Positions 1 through 13,418 of a stretch of 64,000 nt of DNA are shown one piece after another. The position numbers were made by a program, and so were the translations under genes. Each line of letters starts with the position of its first letter. The stretch's first letter is position 1. Under the pieces are notes generated by a model. The model had not been told where the DNA came from. It was given only the letters and a program-made list of their open reading frames with translations, and did not search any database. The stretch comes from Aquabacterium sp. J223 (GTDB lineage: Bacteria; Pseudomonadota; Gammaproteobacteria; Burkholderiales; Burkholderiaceae_C). The stretch is from NCBI RefSeq assembly GCF_024666615.1, contig NZ_CP088297.1, forward strand, positions 930,001-994,000, read 5' to 3'.

Positions 1-865
1 GCCGCCGCTGTCGCTGAAGCTGGAGAACCACTGCTTCCCGGTGGTCGGCTGCGTCGGCTACCGCGGCTACTACGCACTGGCCGACGCGCAGGCCGAGGCC
101 GAGCGCCTGCGCGCCAAGGGCCTCGAGGTGGCGGTGTATCCGGTCCCGGCCTATTCCACCCTGGGCTGGACCAACTGGTTCGGCGGCGACCCGCTGCTCA
201 ACACCTTCCTCGGCCTGCCCGAGGGCGAACTGGCGCGGCTGCTGTTCCACGAGCTGGCGCACCAGGTCGTCTACGCGGCCGGCGACACGCCCTTCAACGA
301 GTCCTTCGCCACCACGGTGGAGCGCCTCGGCGGCGAGCGCTGGCTGCGCAGCCGGGCCGGCGAGCCGGCGCGCGAGGACTACGCCCGCTACGACGGCCGG
401 CGCCGCCAGTTCCGCGCGCTGGCCCGCGAGGCCCGCGAGGCGCTGCAGGCGGTGTACGACAGCGATCGGCCGGAGGCGGACAAGCTCGCCGCCAAGGCCG
501 CGGTCTTCGCGCGGCTGCGGGCGCAGCACCAGGCGCTGAAGGCTGGGGAATGGCGCGGCTTCGCCGGCTACGACGCCTGGTTCGAGCGCGCCAACAACGC
601 CTCCCTGGCGGTGCTGGGCGCCTACGACGACCAGGTGCCGCGCTTCGAGCGGCTGTTCGCCCGCGAGGGCGGCGACTTCAGGCGCTTCTACGCCGAGGTC
701 AAGCGCCTGGCCGACCTGCCGCGGCCGGCGCGTGACAAGGCGATGCAGGCGCTGGACGAGGCGAACGTCACTTCAGTGCCGCCCGGCCGCCCGAAGGCAC
801 TGAGCGCCCCCGCGGGGGGCAGCGAACAGCGTGAGCGTGGGGGCCTCATTTCAACGATTCGATGA
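1..865 (+). CDS. Putative zinc aminopeptidase (DUF2265-type), 5' end outside window
   Basis: The frame is open from base 2, so the N-terminus lies upstream of the window. The visible 287 codons contain a clear zinc-metallopeptidase motif HELAHQ (bases about 248-265) followed by NESFATTVE, which supplies the downstream Glu. The stretch CFPVVGCVGYRGYY just before it is typical of the predicted aminopeptidase family once called DUF2265. Substrate unknown. The last 20 bases overlap the convergent acbP gene, and the C-terminal tail (after about base 770) is low-complexity and probably recently extended. Confidence 0.8.
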   Translation, partial: PPLSLKLENHCFPVVGCVGYRGYYALADAQAEAERLRAKGLEVAVYPVPAYSTLGWTNWFGGDPLLNTFLGLPEGELARLLFHELAHQVVYAAGDTPFNESFATTVERLGGERWLRSRAGEPAREDYARYDGRRRQFRALAREAREALQAVYDSDRPEADKLAAKAAVFARLRAQHQALKAGEWRGFAGYDAWFERANNASLAVLGAYDDQVPRFERLFAREGGDFRRFYAEVKRLADLPRPARDKAMQALDEANVTSVPPGRPKALSAPAGGSEQRERGGLISTIR

Positions 866-1100
866 GGTCGACGTAGTCCTGCATCGCCTGCTCGCGGACG
901 GTGCCGCCGAGCTGCGACCAGGCGTCGAACTTGGCGCGGGCGACGAAGTCGGTCAAACCCGGCCGCTCGCCCTGGGCGTCGCCCTGGGTGGCCTGCTTGT
1001 ACAGCGCGTACAGCTTGAGCAGCGTCATGTTGTCCGGCTTCTCGGGCAGTTGCTTGGACTCGGCGAAGGCCTGCTCGAAACGGCGTTGCAGATCGCTCAT
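846..1100 (-). CDS. Acyl-CoA-binding protein
   Basis: The 84-residue product matches the acyl-CoA-binding protein family in length and in the core motif LLKLYALYKQATQGD, followed by KFDAW. These four-helix proteins bind long-chain acyl-CoA esters in the cytoplasm. The start ATG overlaps the stop of the upstream TetR-type gene (ATGA at 1097-1100), so the two are translationally coupled. This pairing suggests the regulator responds to an acyl-CoA or fatty acid, which is inference. Confidence 0.88.
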   Translation of the reverse strand: MSDLQRRFEQAFAESKQLPEKPDNMTLLKLYALYKQATQGDAQGERPGLTDFVARAKFDAWSQLGGTVREQAMQDYVDLIESLK

Positions 1101-1759
1101 CGTGGGGTCGAGGGTTGGGACAGGTGCGCCAGTGTGGCAGGCCCGCCCGGCAGCATCGCCTGCCAGGGTTCGAGCAGCCCCATCACCTGGTCGGTGCCGC
1201 GCTCCAGCGTGTCGGCCGCATGCGCCGGCTCCAGCGCCTGGCGCGGCTGTAGCACGTACGCATGGCTCAGCCAGTGGCTGAGCAGCACCAGCATCGCCTC
1301 CGCCAGCGGCTCGCGGCGGGCCTGGGGCAGGGCCAGCACGCCGGCGTCGGCCAGCCGGTCGAGCAGCGTGCGCAGCGCGCACTGCTGGCGCTGCACCAGC
1401 GCCTGCACCCGCTGCTCCAGCCCGCGGCTGCGGCCGAGCAGGTCGTTCAGGTCGCGGTAGAGGAAGCGGTGCGCCCACACCTGCTGCAGCAGCGCGGCGA
1501 CGAAGCGCCGGGCGCCGGCCTCGTCCTCCACCGCCGGCGCCTGCGCCAGCACCGGGGCCAGTGCCTGCTCGTAGCGCGCGGCCAGGGCGTCGATCAGCTC
1601 GTCCTTCGAGCGGTAGTGGTAGTACAGGTTGCCGGGGCTGATGTTCAGCTCCGCCGAGATCAGCGTGGTGGAGACGTTCGGCTCGCCGAAGCGGTTGAAC
1701 AGGTCCAGCGTGACCAGCAGGATGCGTTCGGCGGTGCGGCGGGGCGGCTTCGGGGTCAC
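1097..1759 (-). CDS. TetR-family transcriptional regulator
   Basis: The 220-residue protein starts at a GTG (1759). The N-terminal helix-turn-helix covers residues about 10-55, with TLISAELNISPGNLYYHYRS as the classic TetR recognition helix. The rest is the variable ligand-binding domain. It is divergent from the ABC exporter at 1868 across a 108-bp gap and coupled to acbP downstream. That arrangement suggests it represses both directions. The ligand is unknown. Confidence 0.88.
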   Translation of the reverse strand: MTPKPPRRTAERILLVTLDLFNRFGEPNVSTTLISAELNISPGNLYYHYRSKDELIDALAARYEQALAPVLAQAPAVEDEAGARRFVAALLQQVWAHRFLYRDLNDLLGRSRGLEQRVQALVQRQQCALRTLLDRLADAGVLALPQARREPLAEAMLVLLSHWLSHAYVLQPRQALEPAHAADTLERGTDQVMGLLEPWQAMLPGGPATLAHLSQPSTPR

Positions 1760-1852
1760 CGGCCGGACACTAGTGGAGCGCCCCGGGCCCCGCCATGGGG
1801 CCTGCACTATGTCGACAAGGCGCTTCCGGGCGCAGGGGCAGGGCCGGCCTCC

Positions 1853-1858
1853 TAGAAT
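1853..1858 (+). promoter_or_regulatory. -10-like TAGAAT just upstream of the ABC gene
   Basis: TAGAAT lies nine bases before the ATG at 1868. If used as a -10 box, the transcript would start at or very near the start codon. A convincing -35 is not visible. Confidence 0.4.
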
Positions 1859-1867
1859 CGACCGCTT

Positions 1868-2819
<952 letters not shown>

Positions 2820-2895
2820 GCGCTCCCGCACGGCCGCTCCAAGAGGAGCGCTGCGTCGCCCTTGGCGGGACGCAGCGAAGCGATGGGGGGCGCCC

Positions 2896-3702
2896 ATGAG
2901 CGTGAAGACCGAAGCGGCGGACGCGCTCGACCGGGTGTCGGGTCCCTTTGCCGGCGTCTCGACGCTGTTCCGCAAGGAGGTGCTGCGCTTCTGGAAGGTC
3001 AGCTTCCAGACGGTGGCCGCGCCGGTGCTCACCGCAGTGCTCTACCTGCTCATCTTCGGCCATGTGCTGGAGGACCGGGTGGAGGTGTTCCCCGGCGTCA
3101 GCTACACCGCCTTCCTGATCCCGGGGCTGGTGATGATGAGCGTGCTGCAGAACGCCTTCGCCAACAGCTCGTCGTCGCTGATCCAGAGCAAGATCACCGG
3201 CAACCTGGTGTTCCTGCTGGTCAGCCCGCTGTCGCACTGGGCCTGGTACGCCGCCTACGTCGGCGCGGCGGTGGTGCGCGGGTTGATGGTCGGCCTGGGC
3301 GTGCTGGCGGTCACGCTGTGGTTCGGCCCGCCACCCTTCGCCGAGCCGTGGTGGACGCTGACCTTCGCGGTGCTCGGCGCCGCCATGCTGGGATCGCTCG
3401 GGCTGGTGGCTGGGCTGTGGGCGGAGAAGTTCGACCAGATGGCCGCCTTCCAGAACTTCATCATCATGCCGATGACCTTCTTGGCCGGCGTCTTCTACTC
3501 GGTGCACTCGCTGCCCGCGTTCTGGCAGGGCCTGAGCCACCTCAACCCCTTCTTCTACATGATCGACGGCTTCCGACGCGGCTTCTTCGGCGCCAGCGAC
3601 GTCTCCCCCTGGCTCAGCCTGGCCATCGTCGGCGGCAGCTTCCTGCTGGTGGCGTCGCTCGCGCTGTCGCTGCTGCGGCGCGGGTACAAGCTGCGGGCAT
3701 GA
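2896..3702 (+). CDS. ABC-2 type transporter permease
   Basis: The 268-residue inner-membrane protein has about six hydrophobic segments and the layout of ABC-2 permeases (YadH/NodJ group). Examples are an N-terminal segment near residues 40-55 and a GVFYSVHSLP region near residue 195. It follows the ATPase gene by 76 bases in the same direction and should form the exporter with it. The substrate is unknown. In related bacteria this pair lies just upstream of bolA/ibaG and murA, as here. Confidence 0.87.
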   Translation: MSVKTEAADALDRVSGPFAGVSTLFRKEVLRFWKVSFQTVAAPVLTAVLYLLIFGHVLEDRVEVFPGVSYTAFLIPGLVMMSVLQNAFANSSSSLIQSKITGNLVFLLVSPLSHWAWYAAYVGAAVVRGLMVGLGVLAVTLWFGPPPFAEPWWTLTFAVLGAAMLGSLGLVAGLWAEKFDQMAAFQNFIIMPMTFLAGVFYSVHSLPAFWQGLSHLNPFFYMIDGFRRGFFGASDVSPWLSLAIVGGSFLLVASLALSLLRRGYKLRA

Positions 3703-3793
3703 GGGCGTCACGGGCCGAGCGCCGGGCCGCTCCCAAGCCGGCCCGCATCCCCATGGGGGATCGGCCGGCGCACCCGACGGACGGGGGGCTGTC

Positions 3794-4950
3794 ATGAACC
3801 GTCAGGACGGCCTGCCGTTCCAGCGTGTGGCGCTGGTGCTGCAGGGCGGGGGCGCGCTGGGGGCCTACCAGGGCGGCGTCGCGCAGGGACTGCTGGAGGC
3901 CGGCCTGCACCTCGACTGGGTCGCCGGCGTGTCGATCGGCGCCATCAACGCGGCGCTGATCGCCGGCAACCCGCCCGAGCGCCGGCTGGCCCGGCTGCGC
4001 GAGTTCTGGGAGACGATCTGCCGCCCGGCCTACGGCCAGCCCACCTCGTCGACGCTGGAGGCCGCGGTCGAGCCGCTGGGGGCATCGCCCGGCTGTGGTT
4101 CAACGGGCTGCACGCGTGGCGGGCGGTCACCGAGGGCCAGCGCGGCTTCTTCACCCCGCGCGGGCCGGTGGCCTGGTGGCCGTCGGACGACCCGTCGCAG
4201 GTGAGCCTGTACGACACCGCGCCGCTGAAGGCCACGCTGGAGCGGCTGGTCGACTTCGACCTGCTCAACCGCGGGCCGACCCGGGTGTCGGTGCTGGCGG
4301 TGGACGTCGAGAGCGGCAACCTGGAGGTCTTCGACAGCGCCCGCCAGCGGCTGGGGCCGGAGCACATCCTGGCCTCCGGCGCGTTGCCGCCGGGCTTCCC
4401 GCCGGTGCGCATCGGGCTGCGCTGGTTCTGGGACGGCGGGCTGCTGTCCAACACCCCGCTGTCGCTGGTGCTGGACGACGAGCCGCGGCGCGACACGCTG
4501 GTCTTCCAGGTCGACCTGTGGAGCGCCAAGGGCGCGATGCCGCGCCACCTGCTGGACGCGCAGGAGCGGGCGAAGGACATCCAGTACTCCAGCCGCACCC
4601 GGCAGATCACCGACCGGCTGCGCACCGAGCACGAGGAGCGCGAACTGCTGAAGCGGCTGATCGAGCTGATCCCGCCCGAACGCCGCGAGCACGACGCCAC
4701 CTGCCGGGAACTGCAGCGCCGCCTGCAGGTGGCCCGCGTGGCGGTGCTGCACCTGATCTACCAGGACAAGGAGTGGGACGGCCTGGCCAAGGACTACGAG
4801 TTCGGCGCCCTGACCATGCGCAACCACTGGGACAGCGGGCTGGAGGACGTGAGGCGCACCCTGGCCCACCAGGACTGGCTGCAGTTGCCGCCCGAGCACC
4901 AGCCCTTCGTCACCCACGACGTCCACCGCCGGCGCAGCGAGGGCGGGTGA
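3794..4950 (+). CDS. Patatin-like phospholipase (frameshifted at 4078-4082)
   Basis: The N-terminal half carries the patatin oxyanion motif GGGALGAYQGG (residues about 17-27) and the nucleophile elbow GVSIGA (GXSXG). The second frame carries the catalytic Asp in FWDGG and a C-terminal region like DUF3734 proteins. The frame changes in the G run 4078-4082. One more G (six instead of five) would join CTG-GGG-GGC-ATC into a continuous protein of about 386 residues. It is predicted to hydrolyse acyl esters of membrane lipids, which would fit its place between a lipid-type exporter and envelope genes. Confidence 0.82.
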
Positions 4951-5022
4951 CGCCCCGCGGCGGACGGCCCCGCATGCCCCTCGCCCCGGGCCGCGGCCGC
5001 CCGCGCCACTAGAATCGGGCCC

Positions 5023-5292
5023 ATGGCCGACCCCACCGCCGACGACGTGCAGCGCTTCATCGCGCAGGGCCTGGCCTGCACGCACCTGGCGGTGGAGGGC
5101 GACGGCCGGCACTTCTTCGCCACCATCGTCTCGGCCGAGTTCGACGGGCTGTCGCGTGTGCGTCGCCACCAGCGCGTCTACGCGGCGCTCGGCGACCGCA
5201 TGCGCGAGCAGATCCATGCGCTGTCGATGAAGACGCTGACCCCCGCCGAATGGTCGGCCGAGGCCGTCGCCCCCAGCCACCACCCCCACTGA
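5023..5292 (+). CDS. ibaG: BolA/IbaG family protein
   Basis: The 89-residue protein has the BolA fold signature, with [19 protein letters not shown] followed by [16 protein letters not shown]. BolA-family proteins work with monothiol glutaredoxins in iron-sulfur handling. The variant next to murA is usually called IbaG in Proteobacteria. A TAGAAT -10-like box (5011-5016) sits only six bases before the ATG. The symbol is chosen from the murA neighbourhood. Confidence 0.82.
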   Translation: MADPTADDVQRFIAQGLACTHLAVEGDGRHFFATIVSAEFDGLSRVRRHQRVYAALGDRMREQIHALSMKTLTPAEWSAEAVAPSHHPH

Positions 5293-5392
5293 CCCGATCA
5301 CCTGCCGGCCTCGCGCGGCGGGTGACCGGCCACGGCGCTGCCAGCGCCTGACGGTTCCCGGCCTGCGGTTTCGGCGCCACCGACCAGCACCG

Positions 5393-7329
<1,937 letters not shown>

Positions 7330-7333
<4 letters not shown>

Positions 7334-8646
7334 ACGGCGTGAAGGTCCGCCGCCTGTCCACCGCGGACGCCGGCTTCGACGCCGACCTGCAGGCGCTGAA
7401 GCACTGGTCGGCCGAAGACGACGCCGCGATCGAGCAGCGGGTGGCCGACATCCTGGCCGACGTGCGCACCCGCGGCGACGCGGCGGTGCTGGCGTACACC
7501 GCGCGCTTCGACGGCGTGCAGGCCGCGTCGGTGGCCGCGCTGGAGATCCCGCAGGCCGAACTGCATGCGGCGCTCGACCTCGTCACGCCCGCCCAGCGCC
7601 GCGCGCTGCAGGCGGCCGCCGACCGGGTGCGCCGCTACCACGAGCGGCAGCTCGAGGCCTGCGGCCGCAGCTGGCAGTACCGCGACGAGGACGGCACGCT
7701 GCTCGGCCAGAAGGTGACGCCGCTGGACCGGGTGGGGATCTACGTGCCGGGCGGCAAGGCGGCCTACCCGTCGTCGGTGCTGATGAACGCCATCCCGGCG
7801 CACGTGGCCGGGGTGCCCGACATCGTGATGGTGGTGCCCACCCCCCGAGGCGAGCGCAACCCCCTGGTGCTGGCCGCCGCCGCGGTGGCCGGCGTGCACC
7901 GCGCCTTCACCGTCGGCGGCGCGCAGGCCGTCGGCGCACTGGCCTACGGCACCGCCACCATTCCCGCGGTGGACAAGATCACGGGACCGGGCAACGCGTA
8001 CGTCGCCAGCGCCAAGCGACGGGTCTTCGGTCAGGTGGGCATCGACATGATCGCCGGCCCGAGCGAGATCCTGGTGCTGGCCGACGGCAGCACACCGGCC
8101 GACTGGGTGGCGATGGACCTGTTCAGCCAGGCCGAGCACGACGAACTGGCGCAGAGCATCCTGCTCTGCCCCGACGCCGCCTACCTGGACGCGGTGCAGC
8201 GGGCCATCGACCGCCTGCTGCCCGACATGCCGCGGCGCGACGTCATCCGCGCATCGCTCGAAGGCCGCGGGGCGCTGATCCTCACGCGCGACATGGACGA
8301 GGCCTGCGAGATCAGCAACCGCATCGCGCCCGAGCACCTCGAAGTGAGCGCATCCCAACCCGAGCGCTGGGAGCCACTGTTGCGCCACGCCGGCGCCATC
8401 TTCCTCGGCGCCTACACCAGCGAAAGCCTGGGCGACTACTGCGCGGGACCGAACCACGTGCTGCCCACGTCGGGCACCGCGCGGTTCTCCTCGCCACTGG
8501 GGGTCTATGACTTCCAGAAGCGCAGCAGCCTCATCGGCGTCAGCGAGGCGGGCGCGCAGGTGCTGGGGCCAATCGCGGCCGAACTGGCCCACGGCGAGGG
8601 CCTGCAGGCCCACGCCCGGGCGGCGGAACTTCGCCTCAAAGGTTGA
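7330..8646 (+). CDS. hisD: Histidinol dehydrogenase
   Basis: HisD oxidises histidinol to histidine in two NAD-dependent, zinc-requiring steps. The 438-residue length is normal. Diagnostic stretches are [34 protein letters not shown] and [11 protein letters not shown], with the zinc-ligand [10 protein letters not shown] later. It starts at a GTG overlapping the hisG stop. Its TGA forms part of the TTGACA -35 hexamer of the following toxin-antitoxin promoter. Confidence 0.96.
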
Positions 8647-8675
8647 CACGAAATTCGTGCAACACGAAGATTGTG
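8643..8675 (+). promoter_or_regulatory. Promoter and operator of the vapBC-like pair
   Basis: A consensus -35 TTGACA (8643-8648) overlaps the hisD stop codon. Immediately on it lies a perfect dyad CACGAAATTCGTG (8647-8659), followed 16 bases later by a degraded second copy CACGAAGATTGTG (8663-8675), which covers the likely -10 area. This is the layout expected for autorepression by a VapB-type antitoxin. It lets the TA pair be expressed independently of the his operon. Confidence 0.65.
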
Positions 8676-8689
8676 TCCTTGGAGACGAC

Positions 8690-8926
8690 ATGAAAAACCT
8701 CACCATCACCGTCGACGACCCCGACCTGGAGTGGGCGCGCATCCAGGCGGCCCGCCAGGGCACCAGCGTCTCTCGCCTGGTCGGTGGCTTCATCTCCGAG
8801 ATGCGGCGACGCGACGACGCCTACCTGCGCGCCTACGAGGCCTGGAAGTCCGACACCCGCACCTGGGTCAGCGACGGCACCCCCTACCCCAGCCGGGAGC
8901 AGACCTACGAACGGAGTGGGCAGTGA
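8690..8926 (+). CDS. VapB-like antitoxin
   Basis: The 78-residue protein opens with [20 protein letters not shown] and continues into [13 protein letters not shown], a ribbon-helix-helix layout seen in antitoxins of PIN-domain toxins. The acidic/aromatic C-terminal tail would bind the toxin. An SD-like GGAG (8681-8684) precedes the ATG. It is followed immediately by the PIN toxin and sits inside the his operon. Confidence 0.75.
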   Translation: MKNLTITVDDPDLEWARIQAARQGTSVSRLVGGFISEMRRRDDAYLRAYEAWKSDTRTWVSDGTPYPSREQTYERSGQ

Positions 8927-8964
8927 GCGTTTGCGCACCGTCGCGCCGAAACCGGGGGGCCCCT

Positions 8965-9426
8965 GTGAGCGCCGCGTCCGTCTTCGTCGATGCCAACGTG
9001 CTGCTCTACAGCGAGGACGGGCGCGACCCGGTCAAGCAGCAGGCCGCCCTCAAGTGGCTGGACACGCTGTGGCAGCGCCAGTGCGGCCGGCTGTCCAGCC
9101 AGACCTTGAGCGAGTTCTACGTCAACGCCACGCGCAAGATCCGACCGGCCCTGCCGGCCGGGGAGGCGCGCGCCAAGGTGCGCCGCTTCGCCGCCTGGCA
9201 GCCCTGGCAGATCGACGCGGCCACGCTCGAATCGGCATGGGCGGTGGAAAGCCGGTTCGGCCTGCACTTCTGGGACAGCCTGGTCATCGCCGCCGCCCAG
9301 CACATGGGCTGCCGCTACGTGTTGAGCGAGGACATGGCCGACGGCCAGGACTACGGCTCCGTGCAGGTCGTCAGCCCGTTCGGCCATGGCCCCGAGTTGC
9401 TGGACCAGCCGGAGGCCCTGCGATGA
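8965..9426 (+). CDS. VapC-like PIN-domain toxin
   Basis: The PIN ribonuclease fold is evident from [10 protein letters not shown] at the N-terminus and the acidic active-site residues D9, E50 (LSEFYVN) and D104 ([10 protein letters not shown]). VapC toxins cleave RNA, often tRNA or rRNA, when not bound by VapB. The chosen GTG (8965) is preceded by a G-rich SD. An in-frame GTG at 8923 overlapping the antitoxin stop (GTGA) is an alternative that would add 14 residues. Its stop overlaps the hisC ATG, so hisC translation is coupled to the toxin gene. Confidence 0.8.
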   Translation: MSAASVFVDANVLLYSEDGRDPVKQQAALKWLDTLWQRQCGRLSSQTLSEFYVNATRKIRPALPAGEARAKVRRFAAWQPWQIDAATLESAWAVESRFGLHFWDSLVIAAAQHMGCRYVLSEDMADGQDYGSVQVVSPFGHGPELLDQPEALR

Positions 9427-10505
9427 GCCGCTACTGGAGCGAGGTGGTCCACACCCTGACGCCCTACGTGCCGGGCGAGCAGCCGCGCATCGAGGGCCTG
9501 GTCAAGCTCAACACCAACGAATGCCCCTACGGCCCCGGCCCCTTGGTGCTGAAGGCCATCGCCGCGCAGGCCACCGAAGCGCTGCGGCTGTACCCCGATC
9601 CGCAGGCGCTGGCGCTGAAGCAGGCCATCGCCCGCCACCACGGCCTGCAGCCGGCGCAGGTGTTCGTCGGCAACGGCTCGGACGAGGTGCTGGCGCATGC
9701 CTTCATGGCGCTGCTGCGCCACGCCGCACCCCTGCTGTACCCGGACATCTCGTACAGCTTCTACCCCGTGTACGCCCGGCTGTACGGAATCGACACGCGC
9801 GAGATCCCGCTTGCCGGCGACTTCTCGGTGCGCGTCGACGACTACCTCGCGGCCGGTCGCAACGCCGGCATCGTGCTGCCCAACCCCAACGCGCCCACCG
9901 GCGTGGCGCTGCCGCTGTCCGAGGTGACGCGGCTGCTGGAGGGCAACCGCGACTCGGTGGTGGTGATCGACGAGGCGTACGTCGATTTCGGCGCCGAGTC
10001 GGCGGCCACGCTGGTCGACCGCTTCCCGCAACTGCTGGTGGTGTGCACGCTGTCGAAGTCGCGCGCGCTGGCCGGCCTGCGGGTCGGTTATGCGCTGGGC
10101 GACGCGGCACTCATCGAGGCGCTGACGCGGGTCAAGGACAGCTTCAACTCCTACCCGCTCGACCGGCTGGCGATCGCCGGGGGTGTGGCGGCGATCGAGG
10201 ACCAGGCCTGGTTCGACGCCACCCGCCGCAGGGTCATCGCCACCCGCGAGCGCATGACGGCCGCGCTGGCGCGGCGGGGCGCCGAGGTCTTGCCTTCGTC
10301 GGCGAACTTCGTCTTCGCCCGCTTTCCCGGGCACGATGGGGCGGCGCTGGCCGCGGCCCTGCGTGAACAGCGGGTGCTGGTGAGACACTTCGCGCGCCCG
10401 CAGCGCATCGCTCCCTTCCTGCGCATCACCGTGGGCACCGACGAGCAGACCGACGCCCTGCTGGCCGCGCTGGACCGGGTGCTCGGCGCGCCCACCGATT
10501 CCTGA
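9423..10505 (+). CDS. hisC: Histidinol-phosphate aminotransferase
   Basis: A PLP-dependent class-II aminotransferase of 360 residues that converts imidazole-acetol phosphate to histidinol phosphate. Key motifs are [11 protein letters not shown] near the N-terminus, [20 protein letters not shown] and the PLP-lysine segment [15 protein letters not shown]. The ATG overlaps the vapC stop, so this his gene depends on read-through from the TA promoter or from the his promoter. Confidence 0.95.
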   Translation: MSRYWSEVVHTLTPYVPGEQPRIEGLVKLNTNECPYGPGPLVLKAIAAQATEALRLYPDPQALALKQAIARHHGLQPAQVFVGNGSDEVLAHAFMALLRHAAPLLYPDISYSFYPVYARLYGIDTREIPLAGDFSVRVDDYLAAGRNAGIVLPNPNAPTGVALPLSEVTRLLEGNRDSVVVIDEAYVDFGAESAATLVDRFPQLLVVCTLSKSRALAGLRVGYALGDAALIEALTRVKDSFNSYPLDRLAIAGGVAAIEDQAWFDATRRRVIATRERMTAALARRGAEVLPSSANFVFARFPGHDGAALAAALREQRVLVRHFARPQRIAPFLRITVGTDEQTDALLAALDRVLGAPTDS

Positions 10506-10531
10506 CCCCCGCCCTCCGGTACAGATCCGCC

Positions 10532-11119
10532 ATGCGCACCGCCCAGGTTTCCCGCAACACCCAAGAGACGCGCATCAGCGTCACCGTCAACCTCGACGGC
10601 ACCGGCGCGGCCACGTTGCACACCGGCATCGGCTTCTTCGACCACATGCTCGACCAGATCGCGCGCCACGGGCTGGTCGATCTCGACATCCAGGTCGAAG
10701 GCGACCTGCACATCGACGGACACCACACGGTGGAGGACGTGGGCATCACGCTGGGCCAGGCGGTGGCCAAGGCCGTCGGCGACAAGAAGGGCCTGGTGCG
10801 CTACGGCCATGCCTACGTGCCGCTGGACGAGGCGCTGTCGCGGGTGGTGATCGACTTCAGCGGCCGGCCCGGCCTGCACATGGACGTGCCCTTCACCGCC
10901 GGCATGATCGGCGGCTTCGACACGCAGCTGGCCTTCGAGTTCTTCCAGGGCTTCGCCAACCACGCGCTGGTGACGCTGCACATCGACAACCTCAAGGGCG
11001 TGAACGCGCACCACCAGTGCGAAACGGTGTTCAAGGCCTTCGCCCGTGCGCTGCGCATGGCCCTGGCCATCGACCCGCGCGCCGCCAACGTGGTGCCCTC
11101 GACCAAGGGCAGCCTGTAG
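10532..11119 (+). CDS. hisB: Imidazoleglycerol-phosphate dehydratase
   Basis: The 195-residue monofunctional dehydratase dehydrates imidazole-glycerol phosphate. It carries the metal-binding motifs [16 protein letters not shown] and [11 protein letters not shown] plus a second His cluster near ..[17 protein letters not shown]. There is no N-terminal phosphatase domain as in the enterobacterial fusion. It lies 26 bases after hisC. Confidence 0.96.
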   Translation: MRTAQVSRNTQETRISVTVNLDGTGAATLHTGIGFFDHMLDQIARHGLVDLDIQVEGDLHIDGHHTVEDVGITLGQAVAKAVGDKKGLVRYGHAYVPLDEALSRVVIDFSGRPGLHMDVPFTAGMIGGFDTQLAFEFFQGFANHALVTLHIDNLKGVNAHHQCETVFKAFARALRMALAIDPRAANVVPSTKGSL

Positions 11120-11121
11120 CC

Positions 11122-11778
11122 ATGGGCTTCGTGGCGGTGGTCGACTACGGCATGGGCAACCTGCGCTCGGTGTCGCAGGCGGTGCTGCATGCGGCGGCCG
11201 GCACCGGCGCGAAGGTGGTCGTCACCGACCGGCCCGACGAGGTGCGCGCCGCCGAACGTGTGGTGCTGCCCGGCCAGGGCGCGATGCGCGACTGCATGGC
11301 GCGTCTGGCCGAATCCGGCGTGAAGGAGGCGGTGCTGGAAGCCGCCGCCGGCAAGCCGCTGATGGGTGTGTGCGTCGGCATGCAGATGCTGCTCGACCAC
11401 AGCGAGGAGCAGGACACGCCGGGCCTGGGCCTGATCCCCGGCGTGGTGGCACGCTTCCGCCTCGAGGGACAGCTCCAGCCGGATGGCAGCCGCTACAAGG
11501 TGCCGCAGATGGGCTGGAACCGGGTGTTCCAGCGCGACCATGGCGGTGGCCCGCACCCCATGTGGGCCGGCGTGCCCGACGGTGCCTATTTCTACTTCGT
11601 CCACAGTTATCACGCGGTCCCGGCGGACACCTGTCACAGCGCGGGGGAAACCGACTACGGGGCGCGCTTTACCAGTGCGGTGGCCCGGGATAACATTTTT
11701 GCGACCCAGTTCCATCCCGAGAAAAGCGCGGCGCACGGTTTGGCCCTGTATCGCAACTTCCTTTTCTGGAAGCCCTGA
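11122..11778 (+). CDS. hisH: Imidazole glycerol phosphate synthase, glutaminase subunit
   Basis: HisH hydrolyses glutamine and channels ammonia to HisF. This class-I glutamine amidotransferase of 218 residues opens with [12 protein letters not shown]. It has the nucleophile elbow GVCVGMQML and the catalytic His/Glu in QFHPEKS. It starts two bases after the hisB stop. The region around 11690-11750 is slightly more A/T-rich than the rest of the operon. Confidence 0.96.
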   Translation: MGFVAVVDYGMGNLRSVSQAVLHAAAGTGAKVVVTDRPDEVRAAERVVLPGQGAMRDCMARLAESGVKEAVLEAAAGKPLMGVCVGMQMLLDHSEEQDTPGLGLIPGVVARFRLEGQLQPDGSRYKVPQMGWNRVFQRDHGGGPHPMWAGVPDGAYFYFVHSYHAVPADTCHSAGETDYGARFTSAVARDNIFATQFHPEKSAAHGLALYRNFLFWKP

Positions 11779-11825
11779 GCACAGTTTCTCGCCTTCTCGG
11801 CGCCCCTGTCCCAACGACCCCCGCC

Positions 11826-12572
11826 ATGCTGCTGATCCCGGCGATCGATTTGAAAGACGGCAAGTGCGTGCGCCTCAAACAGGGCGACATGAACGACAGC
11901 ACCACCTTCGGTGAGGACCCCGCCGCCATGGCACGGCGCTGGGTCGAAGCCGGTGCCCGCCGGCTGCACCTGGTGGACCTGAACGGCGCCTTCGCCGGCA
12001 AGCCGGTCAACGAGCCGGCCATCAAGGCCATCATCAAGGCGGTGGGCGACGAGATCCCGGTGCAGCTGGGCGGCGGCATCCGCGACCTGGACACCATCGA
12101 ACGCTACCTCGACGACGGCCTGAGCTACGTCATCATCGGCACCGCCGCGGTGAAGAGCCCGGGCTTTCTCAAGGACGCCTGCTCCGCCTTCGGCGGCCAC
12201 ATCATCGTCGGGCTCGACGCCAAGGACGGCAAGGTGGCCACCGACGGCTGGAGCAAGCTCACCGGCCACGAGGTGGTCGACCTGGCGAAGAAGTTCGAGG
12301 ACTACGGCGTCGAGGGCGTGATCTACACCGACATCGGCCGCGACGGCATGCTCTCGGGCATCAACATCGAGGCGACGGTCAAGCTGGCGCAGGCGCTGAC
12401 CATCCCGGTGATCGCCTCCGGCGGCCTGTCCGACCTGGCCGACATCGAACGCCTGTGCGCGGTGGAGGGCGAGGGCGTGACCGGCGTCATCTGCGGCCGC
12501 TCCATCTACACCGGTGCGCTCGACTTCGCCGAGGCCCAGGCCCGCGCGGACGAACTGAGCGACGTCGCCTGA
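11826..12572 (+). CDS. hisA: Phosphoribosylformimino-AICAR ribotide isomerase
   Basis: HisA is a TIM-barrel isomerase (248 residues) that opens the ribose of ProFAR. The N-terminal [14 protein letters not shown] contains the catalytic Asp. QLGGGIRDL and IASGGLSDL are the two phosphate-binding loops. The second catalytic Asp is in [10 protein letters not shown]. It lies 47 bases after hisH. Confidence 0.96.
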   Translation: MLLIPAIDLKDGKCVRLKQGDMNDSTTFGEDPAAMARRWVEAGARRLHLVDLNGAFAGKPVNEPAIKAIIKAVGDEIPVQLGGGIRDLDTIERYLDDGLSYVIIGTAAVKSPGFLKDACSAFGGHIIVGLDAKDGKVATDGWSKLTGHEVVDLAKKFEDYGVEGVIYTDIGRDGMLSGINIEATVKLAQALTIPVIASGGLSDLADIERLCAVEGEGVTGVICGRSIYTGALDFAEAQARADELSDVA

Positions 12573-12638
12573 CGCCACGCGCGACGCGTCCTCCGCCTCC
12601 TCTCCCTTCGGGCCGGTGCGCCCGGTGAAAGCCCCGCC

Positions 12639-13414
<776 letters not shown>

Positions 13415-13418
<4 letters not shown>

